DNA of 64,000 nucleotides, from NCBI RefSeq assembly GCF_900566075.1, contig NZ_UPHU01000001.1, positions 4,588,325-4,652,324 on the forward strand, given 5' to 3'. Shown here one piece after another: positions 24,036 through 37,963 of the stretch. Origin of the DNA: Mycobacterium pseudokansasii (GTDB lineage: Bacteria > Actinomycetota > Actinomycetes > Mycobacteriales > Mycobacteriaceae). The notes under the pieces are model-generated. The model did not search any database. It was given only the letters and a program-made list of their open reading frames with translations, and was not told the DNA's origin. A program made the translations under genes and the position numbers. Position 1 is the stretch's first letter; every line of letters starts with the position of its first letter.

Positions 24036-25208
24036 TCACTGGGCAGCGGGGACCGTCAGGTTGACCCCCGAGTCGGCGTCGAAGACGGCCAGCTTGGTGG
24101 TGTCGAAAGCCAACTCGAGCAGCTGCCCGATCGCCGCCTTCGATTCCGCGGAAACCCTTGCTGCAAACTGGTTTTCGCGCATTTCCCCCTGCGCCTCCAG
24201 CTCATCCAGCTGCGCCGAGTGGACGGCGGGCGCCGAGGTGGTGAAGTAGACGTATTTGTCCGCCCCCAACGATTCGACCAAGTCGACGCTGACCTGGAAG
24301 GTCAGCGCCTTGATGCGTTGGTAGGCATCGATGACCGCGGCGTCCTGAATGTGCTCGGGTCGCACGCCGACGATCACGTTCTCGGATTTCGCGCGGGCGG
24401 CAATCAGCTGCTGCACGTCCGGTGTCAGTGTCACCTCACCGAAGGGCACGGTCAGCCCGATCGACGTCAGAGTCGCGGGAAAGAAATTCATTGTCGGTGA
24501 GCCGATGAAGCCCGCCACGAAGACATTGGCCGGGTGCTCGTAAAGCTCTGTGGGAGTGCCAATCTGCTGTGCAACGCCGCCGTGCATCACCACCACCCGA
24601 TCACCCAGCGTCATGGCTTCAGTCTGGTCATGGGTGACGTAGACGGTGGTGGTGCCCAGCCTCTTCTGCAACCGCGCTATCTCGCCGCGCATCTGCACCC
24701 GCAGTTTGGCGTCCAGATTAGACAGCGGCTCGTCCATCAGAAAAGCCTTGGGATGCCGCACGATCGCTCGGCCCATCGCGACCCGCTGACGCTGCCCGCC
24801 CGACAGCTGCGAGGGCTTGCGATCCAGAAGGTCGGTCAGGTCAAGGATTTTGGCCGTCTCGGAAACCTTCTGCGCGATGTCGGCCTTCTTCATCTTCGCC
24901 AGGGTCAACGGAAATGCGATATTCTGCCGCACGGTCATATGCGGATACAGCGCATACGACTGGAACACCATGGCGATATCGCGGTCTTTGGGCGCCTTCT
25001 CATTGACCCGTTGACCATCGATGCGCAGTTCTCCCGAGGAGATATCCTCAAGTCCGGCAATCATGTTCAGTGTGGTGGTCTTGCCGCAGCCGGACGGCCC
25101 GACCAGAATAAGGAATTCGCCGTCGGCGATGGTGAGGCAAAGGTCGTCTACCGCCATCGCGCCGTTGGGGTAATTCTTGCTGACGTGCTCGAGCACGATC
25201 TCGGCCAT
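24036..25208 (-). CDS. sugC: ATPase subunit of trehalose ABC importer
   Basis: This 390-residue protein is the nucleotide-binding subunit of LpqY-SugABC, which recovers trehalose released during mycolic acid transfer at the cell wall. Walker A is GPSGCGKTT, the signature is [14 protein letters not shown], and Walker B is [15 protein letters not shown], followed by the H-loop in [11 protein letters not shown]. The C-terminal 130 residues (VGVRPEHI onwards) are the MalK-type regulatory OB domain. It is the last gene of the transporter operon, four bases after sugB. Confidence 0.96.
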   Translation of the reverse strand: MAEIVLEHVSKNYPNGAMAVDDLCLTIADGEFLILVGPSGCGKTTTLNMIAGLEDISSGELRIDGQRVNEKAPKDRDIAMVFQSYALYPHMTVRQNIAFPLTLAKMKKADIAQKVSETAKILDLTDLLDRKPSQLSGGQRQRVAMGRAIVRHPKAFLMDEPLSNLDAKLRVQMRGEIARLQKRLGTTTVYVTHDQTEAMTLGDRVVVMHGGVAQQIGTPTELYEHPANVFVAGFIGSPTMNFFPATLTSIGLTVPFGEVTLTPDVQQLIAARAKSENVIVGVRPEHIQDAAVIDAYQRIKALTFQVSVDLVESLGADKYVYFTTSAPAVHSAQLDELEAQGEMRENQFAARVSAESKAAIGQLLELAFDTTKLAVFDADSGVNLTVPAAQ

Positions 25209-25212
25209 TGCG

Positions 25213-26041
25213 CTATCCCTTCACAGCCCCGGACGTCAAGCCGGCGACAATCCGTCGTTGGAAGACGAGAACGAAGACGATGATCGGAACCGTGATCACC
25301 ATAGCTCCGGCCGCGATGGATCCCGTCGGCTCCTCGAACTGCGAACTGCCGGTGAAGTTGGCGATCGCCACCGGCGCGGTGATCGCCGCCTGGGTAGCGG
25401 TCAGCGACAGCGCGAGCAGCAGGTCGTTCCAGGCGAAGATGAACACCAGGATCGCGGCGGTCACCAGACCCGGAGCCGCCAGCGGCGCGATCACCTTGCG
25501 GAACGCCTGCCCCGGCGTCGCGCCGTCGATCTTGGCCGCCTTCTCCAGATCCCAGGGGACCTCCCGGAAGAAGGCCGATAGCGTGTAAATGGCAAGCGGC
25601 AGAGCGAAAGCGATATACGGCAGGATCAAACCCGGCCAGGTGTCGAACAGGCCGACAGCGCGCTCGATGTTGAACAGCGGCGTCACCAACGAAATTGCCG
25701 GGAACATGGTGATCAACAGGGTGGCGCCGATCAGCGCCCGCTTGCCCGGAAACTGCAGCCGGGCCACGGCATAGGCGGCCATCGCACCGAGCCCCACCGC
25801 AATCACGGTGGTGATCAACCCGATTCCGATGGAGTTGATCAGCGCCGAGCTGAAGAACTCGCCCCGGAATACGCCGCGATAGTTGTCCAGGGTCACCGAC
25901 GCCGGAATTAGCTTGCCGTCCTTGACCGTTGACGTCGGTTTGAGTGACAAGCTGAAAATCCACAGCACCGGAAGCAGCGCGTACACCACGACCAAGGTGT
26001 CGACGACGGCCCAAAACACCGCGCGGCGGGCGCTCAATGAC

Positions 26042-26052
<11 letters not shown>
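25213..26052 (-). CDS. sugB: Permease subunit of trehalose ABC importer
   Basis: The product is 279 residues from ATG 26052, with about six membrane spans. The EAA loop interacting with the ATPase reads [20 protein letters not shown], with Gly in the expected place. The start [14 protein letters not shown] overlaps the end of sugA by eleven bases, so the genes are translationally coupled; I rejected the longer start at 26100. The C-terminus [11 protein letters not shown] is typical of MalG-like permeases. It pairs with SugA. Confidence 0.95.
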
Positions 26053-28880
<2,828 letters not shown>

Positions 28881-29106
28881 CGGTCTTCATTCTCCTCTGC
28901 CCTGCTATGCCCTGGCCATCGTTTCATCTTCGGGACGTCCCCGCATTATCAGGACGACCGCGAACCGGTCCGCTCGCACCGGGCATTACCCATATTTCGC
29001 CCGGCGACGGCCGTGTCCGACAAAGACGTTTGCCGTCATTTCACGGGGCGCCCGGCCCCGCCAGCACACGGGCGTAGGCCCGGTCCCGTCGGCTAGGTTG
29101 ATCACC

Positions 29107-29769
29107 ATGGCAGCTTCCGGCGGCTCCCCCGACGAGGGTGCCCACGACGGCACGACCTCACCTCCCGCGGTCGGTGAGCAGAGCCCTGAGCAGCCCGGTT
29201 CCTCCATGTCCGGCGCGCCGTGGGCGGCCCCGGAAACATCGTCGCCGGCCGCCGACTACCCGCCCGCGTATCCGCCGCCCGGGTATCCGCCCGGCCCGCT
29301 TGGCCCGGCGGGGTATCCGTCCGATTACGCGCCCGCGTATCCGCCGCCCATTTCGCCGACCAACTATGCGCCGCCGGGATATTCGCCCTACGGCGCGCCG
29401 CCGGCAGATTACCCGGGGCCGTATCCCGCACCCATGGCATCGCCGTACGGCGGAGCGGCATACCCGCCGCCCTCCTACCCGGGCGGCAATTTCCCGCCGC
29501 CGGACTATACGGGCGGCTATTACTCCCCGCCGGGCCCGGCGGTGCCGGGCACCAACACGATGGCGATCGTCTCGCTGGTGTCATCGTTCGTGGGCGTGTT
29601 CTGCTGCATCGGCTCGATCGTGTCCATCGTGATGGGCACGATTGCGCTCAACCAGATCAAGCAAACCCGAGAAGACGGCTATGGCCTGGCGGTTGCCGGC
29701 ATCGTGATCAGCGTCGCGACGCTGCTGGTCTATCTGATCGTCGCGATCTTCAGCATTCCTTCCCGTTAG
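29107..29769 (+). CDS. Pro/Tyr-rich DUF4190 membrane protein, Rv1233c-like
   Basis: From ATG 29107 the product is 220 residues. The N-terminal 140 residues are a low-complexity Pro-Tyr-Gly-Ala region with PPAYPPPGYPPG-type repeats. The C-terminal 75 residues hold two membrane spans (NTMAIVSLVSSFVGVFCCIG and GLAVAGIVISVATLLVYLIV) around IVMGTIALNQIKQT, the DUF4190 pattern. Such proteins are membrane-anchored with a disordered cytoplasmic or periplasmic arm; the function is unknown. The final codons CGT TAG form part of a 10-base repeat that continues past the stop. The longer upstream frame to 28783 overlaps the opposite-strand gene and was not accepted. Confidence 0.85.
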   Translation: MAASGGSPDEGAHDGTTSPPAVGEQSPEQPGSSMSGAPWAAPETSSPAADYPPAYPPPGYPPGPLGPAGYPSDYAPAYPPPISPTNYAPPGYSPYGAPPADYPGPYPAPMASPYGGAAYPPPSYPGGNFPPPDYTGGYYSPPGPAVPGTNTMAIVSLVSSFVGVFCCIGSIVSIVMGTIALNQIKQTREDGYGLAVAGIVISVATLLVYLIVAIFSIPSR

Positions 29770-29829
29770 CACCCGTTAGCACCCGTTAGCACCCGTTAGC
29801 ACCCGTTAGCACCCATAGCACCCGTTAGC
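29761..29829. repeat. Seven-copy 10-bp repeat carrying the stop codon of the preceding gene
   Basis: Units of ACCCGTTAGC run from 29761 to 29829. The first (TCCCGTTAGC) contains the last sense codon and TAG stop of the DUF4190 gene, and one unit is a nine-base variant (ACCCATAGC). Because the unit length is not a multiple of three, TAG appears in successive frames, so stop codons occur in all three frames. Confidence 0.95.
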
Positions 29830-29860
29830 AACTGACATCGGGCTGCTTACGCTCTCAATC

Positions 29861-31168
29861 ATGGGCTCGGTCAACAGGGTGTATGTGGCGCGGCTGTCGC
29901 GGATGATGGTGCTGGGTCCGCTCGGCGAATCCTTCGGCCGGGTTCGCGATGTCGTGATCAGCATCAGCATTGTCCGCCAGCAACCGCGTGTGCTGGGATT
30001 GGTGGTCGATCTCGCGACCCGCCGCAGCATCTTCATACCGATCCTGCGAGTCGCCGCGATCGAGCCGGACGCGGTGACGCTGACCACCGGCAACGTGTCG
30101 TTACGCCACTTCGAACAACGGCCGGGTGAGGTCCTGGCCATCGGCCAGGTACTCGACACGCCCGTCAAGGTCAACGACCCGGCCCTGCCGGAGCTGACCA
30201 ACACCGACCTGGTGGTGACCGACCTGGGCATCGAGCAAACCCGAACCCGCGACTGGCTGGTGACCAGGGTCGCCGTCCGCACCCACCGACGGCTGGGGCG
30301 GCGCGGACCGGTACACATCGTGGACTGGCAATACGTACGCGGATTGACGCCGTCTGCCCTGGCCATGCCCGGTCAGGCTGTGGCACAACTGCTGGACCAG
30401 TTCGAAGGGCGGCGCCCGGTCGACGTCGCCGACGCCATCCGCGGCCTCCCGTCCAAACGCCGCTACGAGGTGTTTCGGGCGCTCGACAACGAACGGCTGG
30501 CCGACATCCTGCAGGAGCTGCCCGAATCGGATCAGGCCGAAGTTTTGTCCCAACTGGGGACCGATCGCGCTGCCGATGTGCTGGAGGAGATGGATCCCGA
30601 TGACGCCGCCGACCTGCTCGGGGTGCTGAATCCGAACGATGCCGAGACGTTGCTGACCCGAATGGATCCCGACGACTCCAATTCGGTGCGACGGCTACTG
30701 AAGCACTCGCCCGACACCGCCGGCGGCTTGATGACCTCGAATCCGGTGGTCCTCACCCCGGACACGTCGGTTGCCGAAGCCCTGGCCCGGGTCCGCGATC
30801 CCGACCTGACCCCGGCGCTGTCGTCCATGGTGTTCGTGGCACGTCCACCGACGGCCACCCCAACCGGCCACTACCTGGGTTGCGTGCAACTGCAGCGACT
30901 GCTTCGCGAACCGCCGGCCGAACTGGTGGGCGGGATCGTCGACACCGACCTGCTGACCCTGACGCCGGACACCCCGCTGGCCGCGGTGACGCGCTACTTC
31001 GCCGCTTACAACCTGGTGTGCGGGCCGGTGGTCGACGATCAGAGCCACCTGCTGGGCGCGGTGACGGTCGACGACCTGCTCGACCATCTGCTGCCCCATG
31101 ACTGGCGCGTGGACGTCCAGCAACTCGACCCCGCCGGCCGGCCCGCCAAATCCGGAGGAAACCTGTGA
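29861..31168 (+). CDS. MgtE N-domain/CBS protein, Rv1232c-like
   Basis: This 435-residue soluble protein has a PRC-barrel-like N-terminal part (residues 1-150). A MgtE intracellular N-domain follows (about 190-275; LADILQELPESDQAEVLSQL and DRAADVLEEMDPDDAADLLG), then two CBS motifs (about 285-420; GGLMTSNPVVLTPDTSVAEA, VVDDQSHLLGAVTVDDLLDH). It lacks the MgtE membrane domain, so it is a regulatory or sensing module rather than a channel. Length is the same as Rv1232c. It overlaps the next gene by four bases (GTGA), suggesting joint work with the DUF1003 membrane protein. Confidence 0.9.
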   Translation: MGSVNRVYVARLSRMMVLGPLGESFGRVRDVVISISIVRQQPRVLGLVVDLATRRSIFIPILRVAAIEPDAVTLTTGNVSLRHFEQRPGEVLAIGQVLDTPVKVNDPALPELTNTDLVVTDLGIEQTRTRDWLVTRVAVRTHRRLGRRGPVHIVDWQYVRGLTPSALAMPGQAVAQLLDQFEGRRPVDVADAIRGLPSKRRYEVFRALDNERLADILQELPESDQAEVLSQLGTDRAADVLEEMDPDDAADLLGVLNPNDAETLLTRMDPDDSNSVRRLLKHSPDTAGGLMTSNPVVLTPDTSVAEALARVRDPDLTPALSSMVFVARPPTATPTGHYLGCVQLQRLLREPPAELVGGIVDTDLLTLTPDTPLAAVTRYFAAYNLVCGPVVDDQSHLLGAVTVDDLLDHLLPHDWRVDVQQLDPAGRPAKSGGNL

Positions 31169-31707
31169 GCAAGCCCCCAACGCCGCGGCGGCTGTATACC
31201 CCGCGGACCTCGCGCAGGTTCACGCCGCGGCTGGACCCCGAGACCGTCGGGCAGACCACCGAACGCATCGCGAGGTTCTTCGGCACCGGCCGTTACCTGC
31301 TGCTGCAAACGCTGGCGGTGCTGACCTGGGTCGCGGTGAACCTGTTCGCAGCCCACTGGCGCTGGGATCCTTACCCCTTCATCCTGCTCAATCTGGCCTT
31401 TTCCACCCAGGCCGCCTACGCGGCGCCGCTGATCCTGCTGGCCCAGAATCGTCAGGAAAACCGTGACCGCGTCGCCCTGGAAGAGGACCGGCGGCGCGGC
31501 GCACAGACCAAGGCCGACACCGAATACCTGGCCCGGGAGCTGGCTGCCCTGCGGTTGGCCATCGGCGAGGTCCCGACGCGGGACTACCTGCGGCACGAAC
31601 TGGAGAGCCTGCGTACTCTGATGGCCGATTTGCAGCCTGCCCGTCCGGATGCCGACCCGGCGCGGGCGACTGACGGGACGGAACGCCGAGCGAGGAAAAC
31701 CCTGTGA
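31165..31707 (+). CDS. DUF1003 membrane protein, Rv1231c-like
   Basis: This 180-residue protein has two central hydrophobic spans (YLLLQTLAVLTWVAVNLFAA and PFILLNLAFSTQAAYAAPLI) linked by WRWDPYPF. A charged coiled-coil-like tail (AQNRQENRDRVALEEDRRR...) follows. This is the DUF1003 pattern. It is translationally coupled to the upstream CBS/MgtE-N gene. The function is unknown; the pairing hints at a cation-related membrane complex, which is inference. Confidence 0.9.
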   Translation: MSKPPTPRRLYTPRTSRRFTPRLDPETVGQTTERIARFFGTGRYLLLQTLAVLTWVAVNLFAAHWRWDPYPFILLNLAFSTQAAYAAPLILLAQNRQENRDRVALEEDRRRGAQTKADTEYLARELAALRLAIGEVPTRDYLRHELESLRTLMADLQPARPDADPARATDGTERRARKTL

Positions 31708-31752
31708 GAACCAACACCCCCATTGCGCCACTCCCGTCACAAGAGTTATGTA

Positions 31753-31770
31753 TGGTGATCTAGTTCACGA
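31753..31770. promoter_or_regulatory. Candidate CRP (cAMP receptor protein) site
   Basis: TGGTGATCTAGTTCACGA matches the mycobacterial CRP half-site spacing GTGA-N6-TCAC (31755-31758 and 31765-31768). It lies in an AT-rich stretch 36-53 bases upstream of the lytic transglycosylase start codon. In M. tuberculosis, Rv1230c is, as I recall, on the list of predicted CRP targets. The position close to the gene suggests regulation at or just upstream of the promoter. Confidence 0.55.
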
Positions 31771-31805
31771 GGCTAAGAAGCATAGTTATTCGACGGCTCG
31801 CATAA

Positions 31806-33212
31806 TTGAGGACGGTCGAGGTGCGCATAGGGGGCCGCTGGGGTGCTCACCCGGCCGTTACTGAAAGCGCCACCCAGTTGTGGGATTCGGTGCGTCAGCG
31901 GGTAGTGCGCCTCACGAAGTCACCGGTATTCGGCATCGCCATGATTACCCCCCTGGTGTTCGCCGGGGCGGTCAGCGGCGCGGCACCTGCATCCCACGGA
32001 CGTACGCCACCGGTACGCACCGCCATCACGCCGGCGGCCGCGGTCGCTCCCTCCCCCCTCGTCGACCTGTCCGGACCGACCGTCATCGCCGTCCCGCGTC
32101 CGCCGACCAGCTTCCACGTCGCTGCGGCCACCACCTCGGCCCCACCGCCGCCCATGATCGTCAATTCGCCGGGAGCGCTTGGCATTCCAATCATGGCACT
32201 GACGGCCTATCGCAACGCCGAACAGAAGATGGCCGTTGCCGCGCCCGCCTGCGGTATCAGCTGGAACCTCCTGGCCGGGATCGGGCGGATCGAGTCGATG
32301 CACGCCAACGGCGGCGCCGTCGACTCACGCGGTACCGCCGTCAGCCCGATCTACGGCCCCGCCCTGGACGGCACGTTGCCCGGCAACGAGGTCATCATCC
32401 AAAGCATGATCGGCAACCGCGTCACCTACGCCCGCGCGATGGGCCCGATGCAGTTCCTGCCCGGCACCTGGGCTCGTTACGCCGTCGACGGCGACAACGA
32501 CGGCGTACCCGATCCGCAGAACCTGTTCGACTCCACCCTGGCGGCCGCTCGCTACCTGTGCAGCGGCGGACTGAACTTGCGGGACCCCGCGCAGGTCATG
32601 GCCGCCATCCTGCGCTACAACAACTCGATGCCCTATGCCCAGAACGTGCTGGGCTGGGCGGCGGCGTACGCCACCGGCGTGGTGCCGGTCGACCTGCCGC
32701 CGATCACCGGGCCGCCGCCGCCGATCGGCGACGCGCACCTGGAGCATCCGGAGGGGCTGGGGCCCAACCTGCCGATGAACGTCAACGGCTTGGGCGCCTA
32801 CGACCCTATGGGCCACATTCCGTTGATCGACTTCGGCCCGCCGCAGCCAGCCAACACGCCGCCGGCGCTGTGGCCCTGGCTGCAACAACCCACCGCACAG
32901 CCCCAGGCGCCGCAACCCGGGTGCACGCTGATCTGCATCACACCACAGAACCCGGCCGAGGCAGGTCCGCCCGGAGGTCCTCCGGTGCCGTTCGGGGGCA
33001 TCGTGATCGCACCGCCGGCTGCGCCCGCCGCTCCCCCGCCACCCGAGTTGCCGCCCCCCGGCGACCCCGGCCAACCGGCGCCACCGGCTGCCCCGGCACC
33101 GGCCAGCCCCGCACCCAACGGCTCGGCGTCGCCGAAACCGGCCGGGCCCTCGCATGCCCCGGCGCCCACCACGCCCGTGCCGGGCGGGCCGGTGCTCACT
33201 CCGGTGAGCTGA
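31806..33212 (+). CDS. Secreted lytic murein transglycosylase (Rv1230c-like)
   Basis: This 468-residue protein has an uncleaved or late signal anchor at about 40-60 (VFGIAMITPLVFAGAVSGAA). The catalytic domain is around 125-300: ACGISWNLLAGIGRIESMHA supplies the transglycosylase Glu, and RAMGPMQFLPGTWARYAVDGDNDG, NLFDSTLAAARYLCSGG and ILRYNNSMPYAQNVLGWA follow the MltB-type pattern. The C-terminal 130 residues are Pro-rich and probably span the wall. It would cleave peptidoglycan glycan strands. The start is uncertain; GTG at codon 5 or 7 could also serve. A CRP-like site lies upstream. Confidence 0.87.
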   Translation: MRTVEVRIGGRWGAHPAVTESATQLWDSVRQRVVRLTKSPVFGIAMITPLVFAGAVSGAAPASHGRTPPVRTAITPAAAVAPSPLVDLSGPTVIAVPRPPTSFHVAAATTSAPPPPMIVNSPGALGIPIMALTAYRNAEQKMAVAAPACGISWNLLAGIGRIESMHANGGAVDSRGTAVSPIYGPALDGTLPGNEVIIQSMIGNRVTYARAMGPMQFLPGTWARYAVDGDNDGVPDPQNLFDSTLAAARYLCSGGLNLRDPAQVMAAILRYNNSMPYAQNVLGWAAAYATGVVPVDLPPITGPPPPIGDAHLEHPEGLGPNLPMNVNGLGAYDPMGHIPLIDFGPPQPANTPPALWPWLQQPTAQPQAPQPGCTLICITPQNPAEAGPPGGPPVPFGGIVIAPPAAPAAPPPPELPPPGDPGQPAPPAAPAPASPAPNGSASPKPAGPSHAPAPTTPVPGGPVLTPVS

Positions 33213-33261
33213 CGGTCGACCGCCCGGTGGGCCGGAGCCGCCGCCGCATAAACTCGGCGTG

Positions 33262-34410
33262 ATGTCCCAAACTCAAGACGACGCCGACCTGACCGCCGCA
33301 GTCCGCGCTGCGCTGGCGAAAGTGATCGACCCGGAATTACGGCGACCCATCACCGAACTCGGAATGGTCAAGGGTATCGACGTCAGCCCGCAGGGCGAGG
33401 TCCATGTCGGTATCTACCTGACCACCGCGGCCTGCCCGAAGAAGTCGGAAATCACCGAGCGCGTCGCCCGGGCGGTGTCCGACGTTCCCGGCACCGGAGC
33501 CGTCCGGGTCAGCCTGGACGTCATGAGCGACGAGCAGCGCACCGAGTTGCGCAAACAGCTGCGCGGTGACGCGCGGGAGCCGGTCATCCCGTTCGCCCAG
33601 CCCAGCTCCTTGACCCGGGTCTATGCCGTCGCCTCCGGCAAGGGCGGCGTCGGCAAGTCCACCGTCACGGTCAACCTCGCCGCGGCGATGGCCGCCCGTG
33701 GGCTGTCGGTCGGCGTACTCGATGCCGACATTCACGGCCATTCCATTCCCCGGATGATGGGTACCACCGACCGGCCCACGCAGGTGGAGTCGATGATCCT
33801 ACCGCCCATTGCGCACGAGGTGCGGGTCATCTCGATCGCGCAATTCACCGAGGGCAACGCGCCGGTGGTGTGGCGCGGGCCGATGCTGCACCGGGCGCTG
33901 CAGCAGTTCCTGGCCGACGTGTTCTGGGGCGATCTGGACGTGCTGCTGCTCGACCTGCCGCCCGGGACCGGCGACGTCGCCATTTCGGTGGCTCAGCTGA
34001 TTCCCAACGCCGAGATCCTGGTGGTGACCACGCCGCAGCTGGCCGCCGCCGAAGTGGCCGAACGGGCCGGCAGCATCGCCCTGCAGACCCGCCAGCGGAT
34101 CGTCGGCGTCGTCGAAAACATGTCCGGGCTCACCCTGCCGGACGGCAGCACGCTGCAGGTATTCGGCCAGGGCGGAGGTCAGCAGGTGGCTGAGCGGCTG
34201 ACCCGTGCGGTCGGCGCCGAGGTGCCGCTGCTGGGTCGGATCCCGCTGGACCCCGCGCTGGTGGCCGCCGGTGACTCGGGCGTGCCGCTGGTCTTGAGTG
34301 CGCCGGACTCGGCGGTGGGTAAGGAGTTGCTCCACATCGCCGAGGGTTTGACCGCACGCCGCCGCGGGCTGGCCGGCATGTCGCTGGGACTCGACCCGAC
34401 CCGGCGCTGA
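33262..34410 (+). CDS. mrp: Mrp/ApbC-type P-loop ATPase, iron-sulfur cluster carrier
   Basis: The product is 382 residues from the ATG at 33262. A GTG immediately precedes it, so 33259 is an equal alternative. A MIP18-like N-domain (VIDPELRRPITELGMVK; TTAACPKKSEI) precedes the ATPase, whose deviant Walker A is SGKGGVGKST. LDADIHGHSIPRMMG and LLLDLPPGTGDVAISVAQL are diagnostic of the Mrp/Ind1 family, which delivers Fe-S clusters. The usual C-terminal CxxC is not evident; this matches what I recall of the M. tuberculosis homologue Rv1229c. It converges on tatB with only eight bases between. Confidence 0.95.
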   Translation: MSQTQDDADLTAAVRAALAKVIDPELRRPITELGMVKGIDVSPQGEVHVGIYLTTAACPKKSEITERVARAVSDVPGTGAVRVSLDVMSDEQRTELRKQLRGDAREPVIPFAQPSSLTRVYAVASGKGGVGKSTVTVNLAAAMAARGLSVGVLDADIHGHSIPRMMGTTDRPTQVESMILPPIAHEVRVISIAQFTEGNAPVVWRGPMLHRALQQFLADVFWGDLDVLLLDLPPGTGDVAISVAQLIPNAEILVVTTPQLAAAEVAERAGSIALQTRQRIVGVVENMSGLTLPDGSTLQVFGQGGGQQVAERLTRAVGAEVPLLGRIPLDPALVAAGDSGVPLVLSAPDSAVGKELLHIAEGLTARRRGLAGMSLGLDPTRR

Positions 34411-34418
34411 GCGGCTGT

Positions 34419-34820
34419 TCAGGTCGCGTCGGAATCGAACGGAGGACGTGCGGGCTCGTCGGGAACGGGCCGTTCAGCACCGGGCGACGGGGGGGCCGGC
34501 TGCGCCGGCGTCGCGGCGGCCGGCTGGTCGAAGTTGCCGGTGAAGAGGGAATCGTCGCCGTCGAGCAGGTGCTTGGTCAGCGCCGCGCGGGGCGTCATGC
34601 CCCGCAGCTTCTGCAGCTCGCTGATGTGCCCGCGAAGGTCGTCGAATTCAGGCCCCATGTCCTCGCGTAGCTGATTGGTCACGCCGCTGAGGTATTCCCG
34701 AGCCTGACGCAGCGCACCCGCAGTCCAGCGGATCGCACCGGGGAGCCGTTCCGGGCCAAGCACCACCAGCCCGACCACCACGAGTACGAGCATCTCCCCC
34801 CAGCCGACGTTGGCGAACAT
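34419..34820 (-). CDS. tatB: Sec-independent protein translocase subunit TatB
   Basis: The protein is 133 residues. The N-terminal membrane helix [20 protein letters not shown] is followed by the [19 protein letters not shown] hinge and amphipathic helix, the hallmark of TatA/B proteins. The Glu in the helix and the length of the tail favour TatB. The C-terminus is Pro/Ala-rich. It forms part of the twin-arginine export receptor with TatC, encoded elsewhere. It follows htrA on the same strand, separated by about 50 bases. Confidence 0.95.
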   Translation of the reverse strand: MFANVGWGEMLVLVVVGLVVLGPERLPGAIRWTAGALRQAREYLSGVTNQLREDMGPEFDDLRGHISELQKLRGMTPRAALTKHLLDGDDSLFTGNFDQPAAATPAQPAPPSPGAERPVPDEPARPPFDSDAT

Positions 34821-34872
34821 CAGGTCGGACGGTGATGACCCGCTGCGCCCGGCTGCGCCGCGCTTGCGATCA

Positions 34873-36456
<1,584 letters not shown>

Positions 36457-36559
36457 CTACCGGACGCGGCGTTATCGGTGTCCACCCTAGTATCCGCGAC
36501 GTTGCTGATGGCTGAAGCCAGCAGCCGGCCGGCATTCATTCGGGGTGCAGCCAACCAAG

Positions 36560-36955
36560 CTAGCGACGCTTCCGCTGGCCACGGACATCGCGCTGAGCGA
36601 AGGGACCCGGCAGCGGCGTTGCGTCGTCGGACGGCTGATGCGGGATTTCGGACAGCAACCCGAGCAGCGTGCTGGGGATGCGGATCGGGCGCGAGTCGCG
36701 TAGCGCGGCACGAGCGCGGCTGTGGTCGTCTACTTCGGCGGCGCACTGCGGGCACAGCGACAGGTGATGCGCCGCGCGCAAATGGGCGTTCATTGTCAGC
36801 TCACCGTCGACAAACGCGGCAATGGCCTCGATGGAGAGGTGTTCGGTGGACCGGAACCGGCGCGGCGCGCCGACCGGGGCATCACTCTGGGAAGCGAACT
36901 GGGTGGGCAGCCAGGAGAACGCGCGCCGAAACACATGTCCCCGGTCGGCCATCAC
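36560..36955 (-). CDS. rseA: Anti-sigma-E factor RseA
   Basis: This 131-residue protein carries the zinc-associated anti-sigma motif HHLSLCPQC within LRAAHHLSLCPQCAAEVDD. VFRRAFSWLPTQFASQSDAP and HLSIEAIAAFVDGEL are typical of RseA. It binds and inhibits SigE until released by redox change or by phosphorylation by PknB and ClpC1P2 degradation in M. tuberculosis. It is shorter than the M. tuberculosis protein (154 residues as I recall) because the Gly-rich C-terminal tail is missing. It lies 182 bases downstream of sigE on the same strand. Two Met codons in tandem leave the start uncertain by one. Confidence 0.93.
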   Translation of the reverse strand: MMADRGHVFRRAFSWLPTQFASQSDAPVGAPRRFRSTEHLSIEAIAAFVDGELTMNAHLRAAHHLSLCPQCAAEVDDHSRARAALRDSRPIRIPSTLLGLLSEIPHQPSDDATPLPGPFAQRDVRGQRKRR

Positions 36956-37137
36956 CAGCTCCTTCCCAGCGCATTAGAGCAATTTCCAGGCTTTGGCGAG
37001 CCTTTTCCCACTTGGGTATTTCGAATGTAGCGCGGCTCGGTGCCGGATAACCATCATCAGCGAGTAAAACCCGAGGATTTGGGACCGGTTGGCAACCATG
37101 CGGTAGCCAAACCGATGGTTGGCTGCTGGCGCGTGTC

Positions 37138-37902
37138 TTAACCGCCTGTCCTGGCCGGTCGTGCGTAAGCCTCGCCGTGTTCAGGATGAGCGGCAAGATA
37201 GTCGCGCAACGCCTGGCGTCCGCGGTGGATCCGACTCCGCACGGTGCCGAGCTTGACACCGAGGGTGGCGCCAATCTCCTCGTAGGACAAACCCTCGATA
37301 TCGCACAACACGACTGCGGCACGGAACTCCGGCGGCAGTGAATCGAGGGCGGCCTGCAAATCGGGCCCCAGACGTGCGTCGTGATAGATCTGCTCGGGGT
37401 TGGGGTCGTCGGCAGGCACCCGGTCGTAATCCTCGGGCAACGCCTCCATGCGGATGCGGGTCCGGCGGCGGACCATGTCGAGAAACAGGTTGGTGGTGAT
37501 GCGGTGCAACCAGCCCTCGAACGTCCCCGGCTGGTAGTTCTGGACCGACCGGAAAACCCTGATGAACGTTTCTTGCGTCAGGTCCTCGGCATCGTGCTGA
37601 TTGCCGGAAAGCCGATAGGCCAGTCGGTACACCCGGTCGGCGTGCTGACGTACCAACTCGTCCCACGACGGCATCGTGGCCTTGTCCCCGGTCGCGTCGA
37701 ATACCGCAGTACCCAGCAACCCGTCGGACGGTTCGACCCACTCGTCGTCGCGGAACTGTCGGGGGTGAGACATGGTTGTCGTGCTCAAAGTGGCGATGTC
37801 GTGTCCCTCCGGAATTCCCTTGCCATCAAGCGTTGGCAGCTCGTCTCCGGCAACGCGAAGTTGCCACTCGGTATTCCCCGCCCAGCGTCCGCCTCGTTCC
37901 AT
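37138..37902 (-). CDS. sigE: ECF RNA polymerase sigma factor SigE
   Basis: This 254-residue ECF sigma factor has region 2 in [35 protein letters not shown] and [20 protein letters not shown]. Region 4 is [20 protein letters not shown] plus [20 protein letters not shown]. It directs the envelope and surface-stress regulon. In M. tuberculosis three start sites are used; here the internal [17 protein letters not shown] (about residue 44) is a likely short isoform. The C-terminal tail ([10 protein letters not shown]) differs from the M. tuberculosis one. A candidate MprA box lies 43-61 bases upstream. Confidence 0.96.
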   Translation of the reverse strand: MERGGRWAGNTEWQLRVAGDELPTLDGKGIPEGHDIATLSTTTMSHPRQFRDDEWVEPSDGLLGTAVFDATGDKATMPSWDELVRQHADRVYRLAYRLSGNQHDAEDLTQETFIRVFRSVQNYQPGTFEGWLHRITTNLFLDMVRRRTRIRMEALPEDYDRVPADDPNPEQIYHDARLGPDLQAALDSLPPEFRAAVVLCDIEGLSYEEIGATLGVKLGTVRSRIHRGRQALRDYLAAHPEHGEAYARPARTGG

Positions 37903-37944
37903 ACCGATACCGTCGCGTACCGGCGTGTGGGCGGTATATGAGCA

Positions 37945-37963
37945 AACTGAGCTTTAGCTGAGA
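37945..37963 (-). promoter_or_regulatory. Candidate MprA box upstream of sigE
   Basis: On the sigE coding strand the 19-mer TCTCAGCTAAAGCTCAGTT contains two loose 8-base direct repeats (TCTCAGCT and GCTCAGTT) separated by three bases. This is the layout described for binding sites of the stress regulator MprA, which controls sigE in M. tuberculosis. It is followed by TATAC near 37938, a possible -10. Confidence 0.5.
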
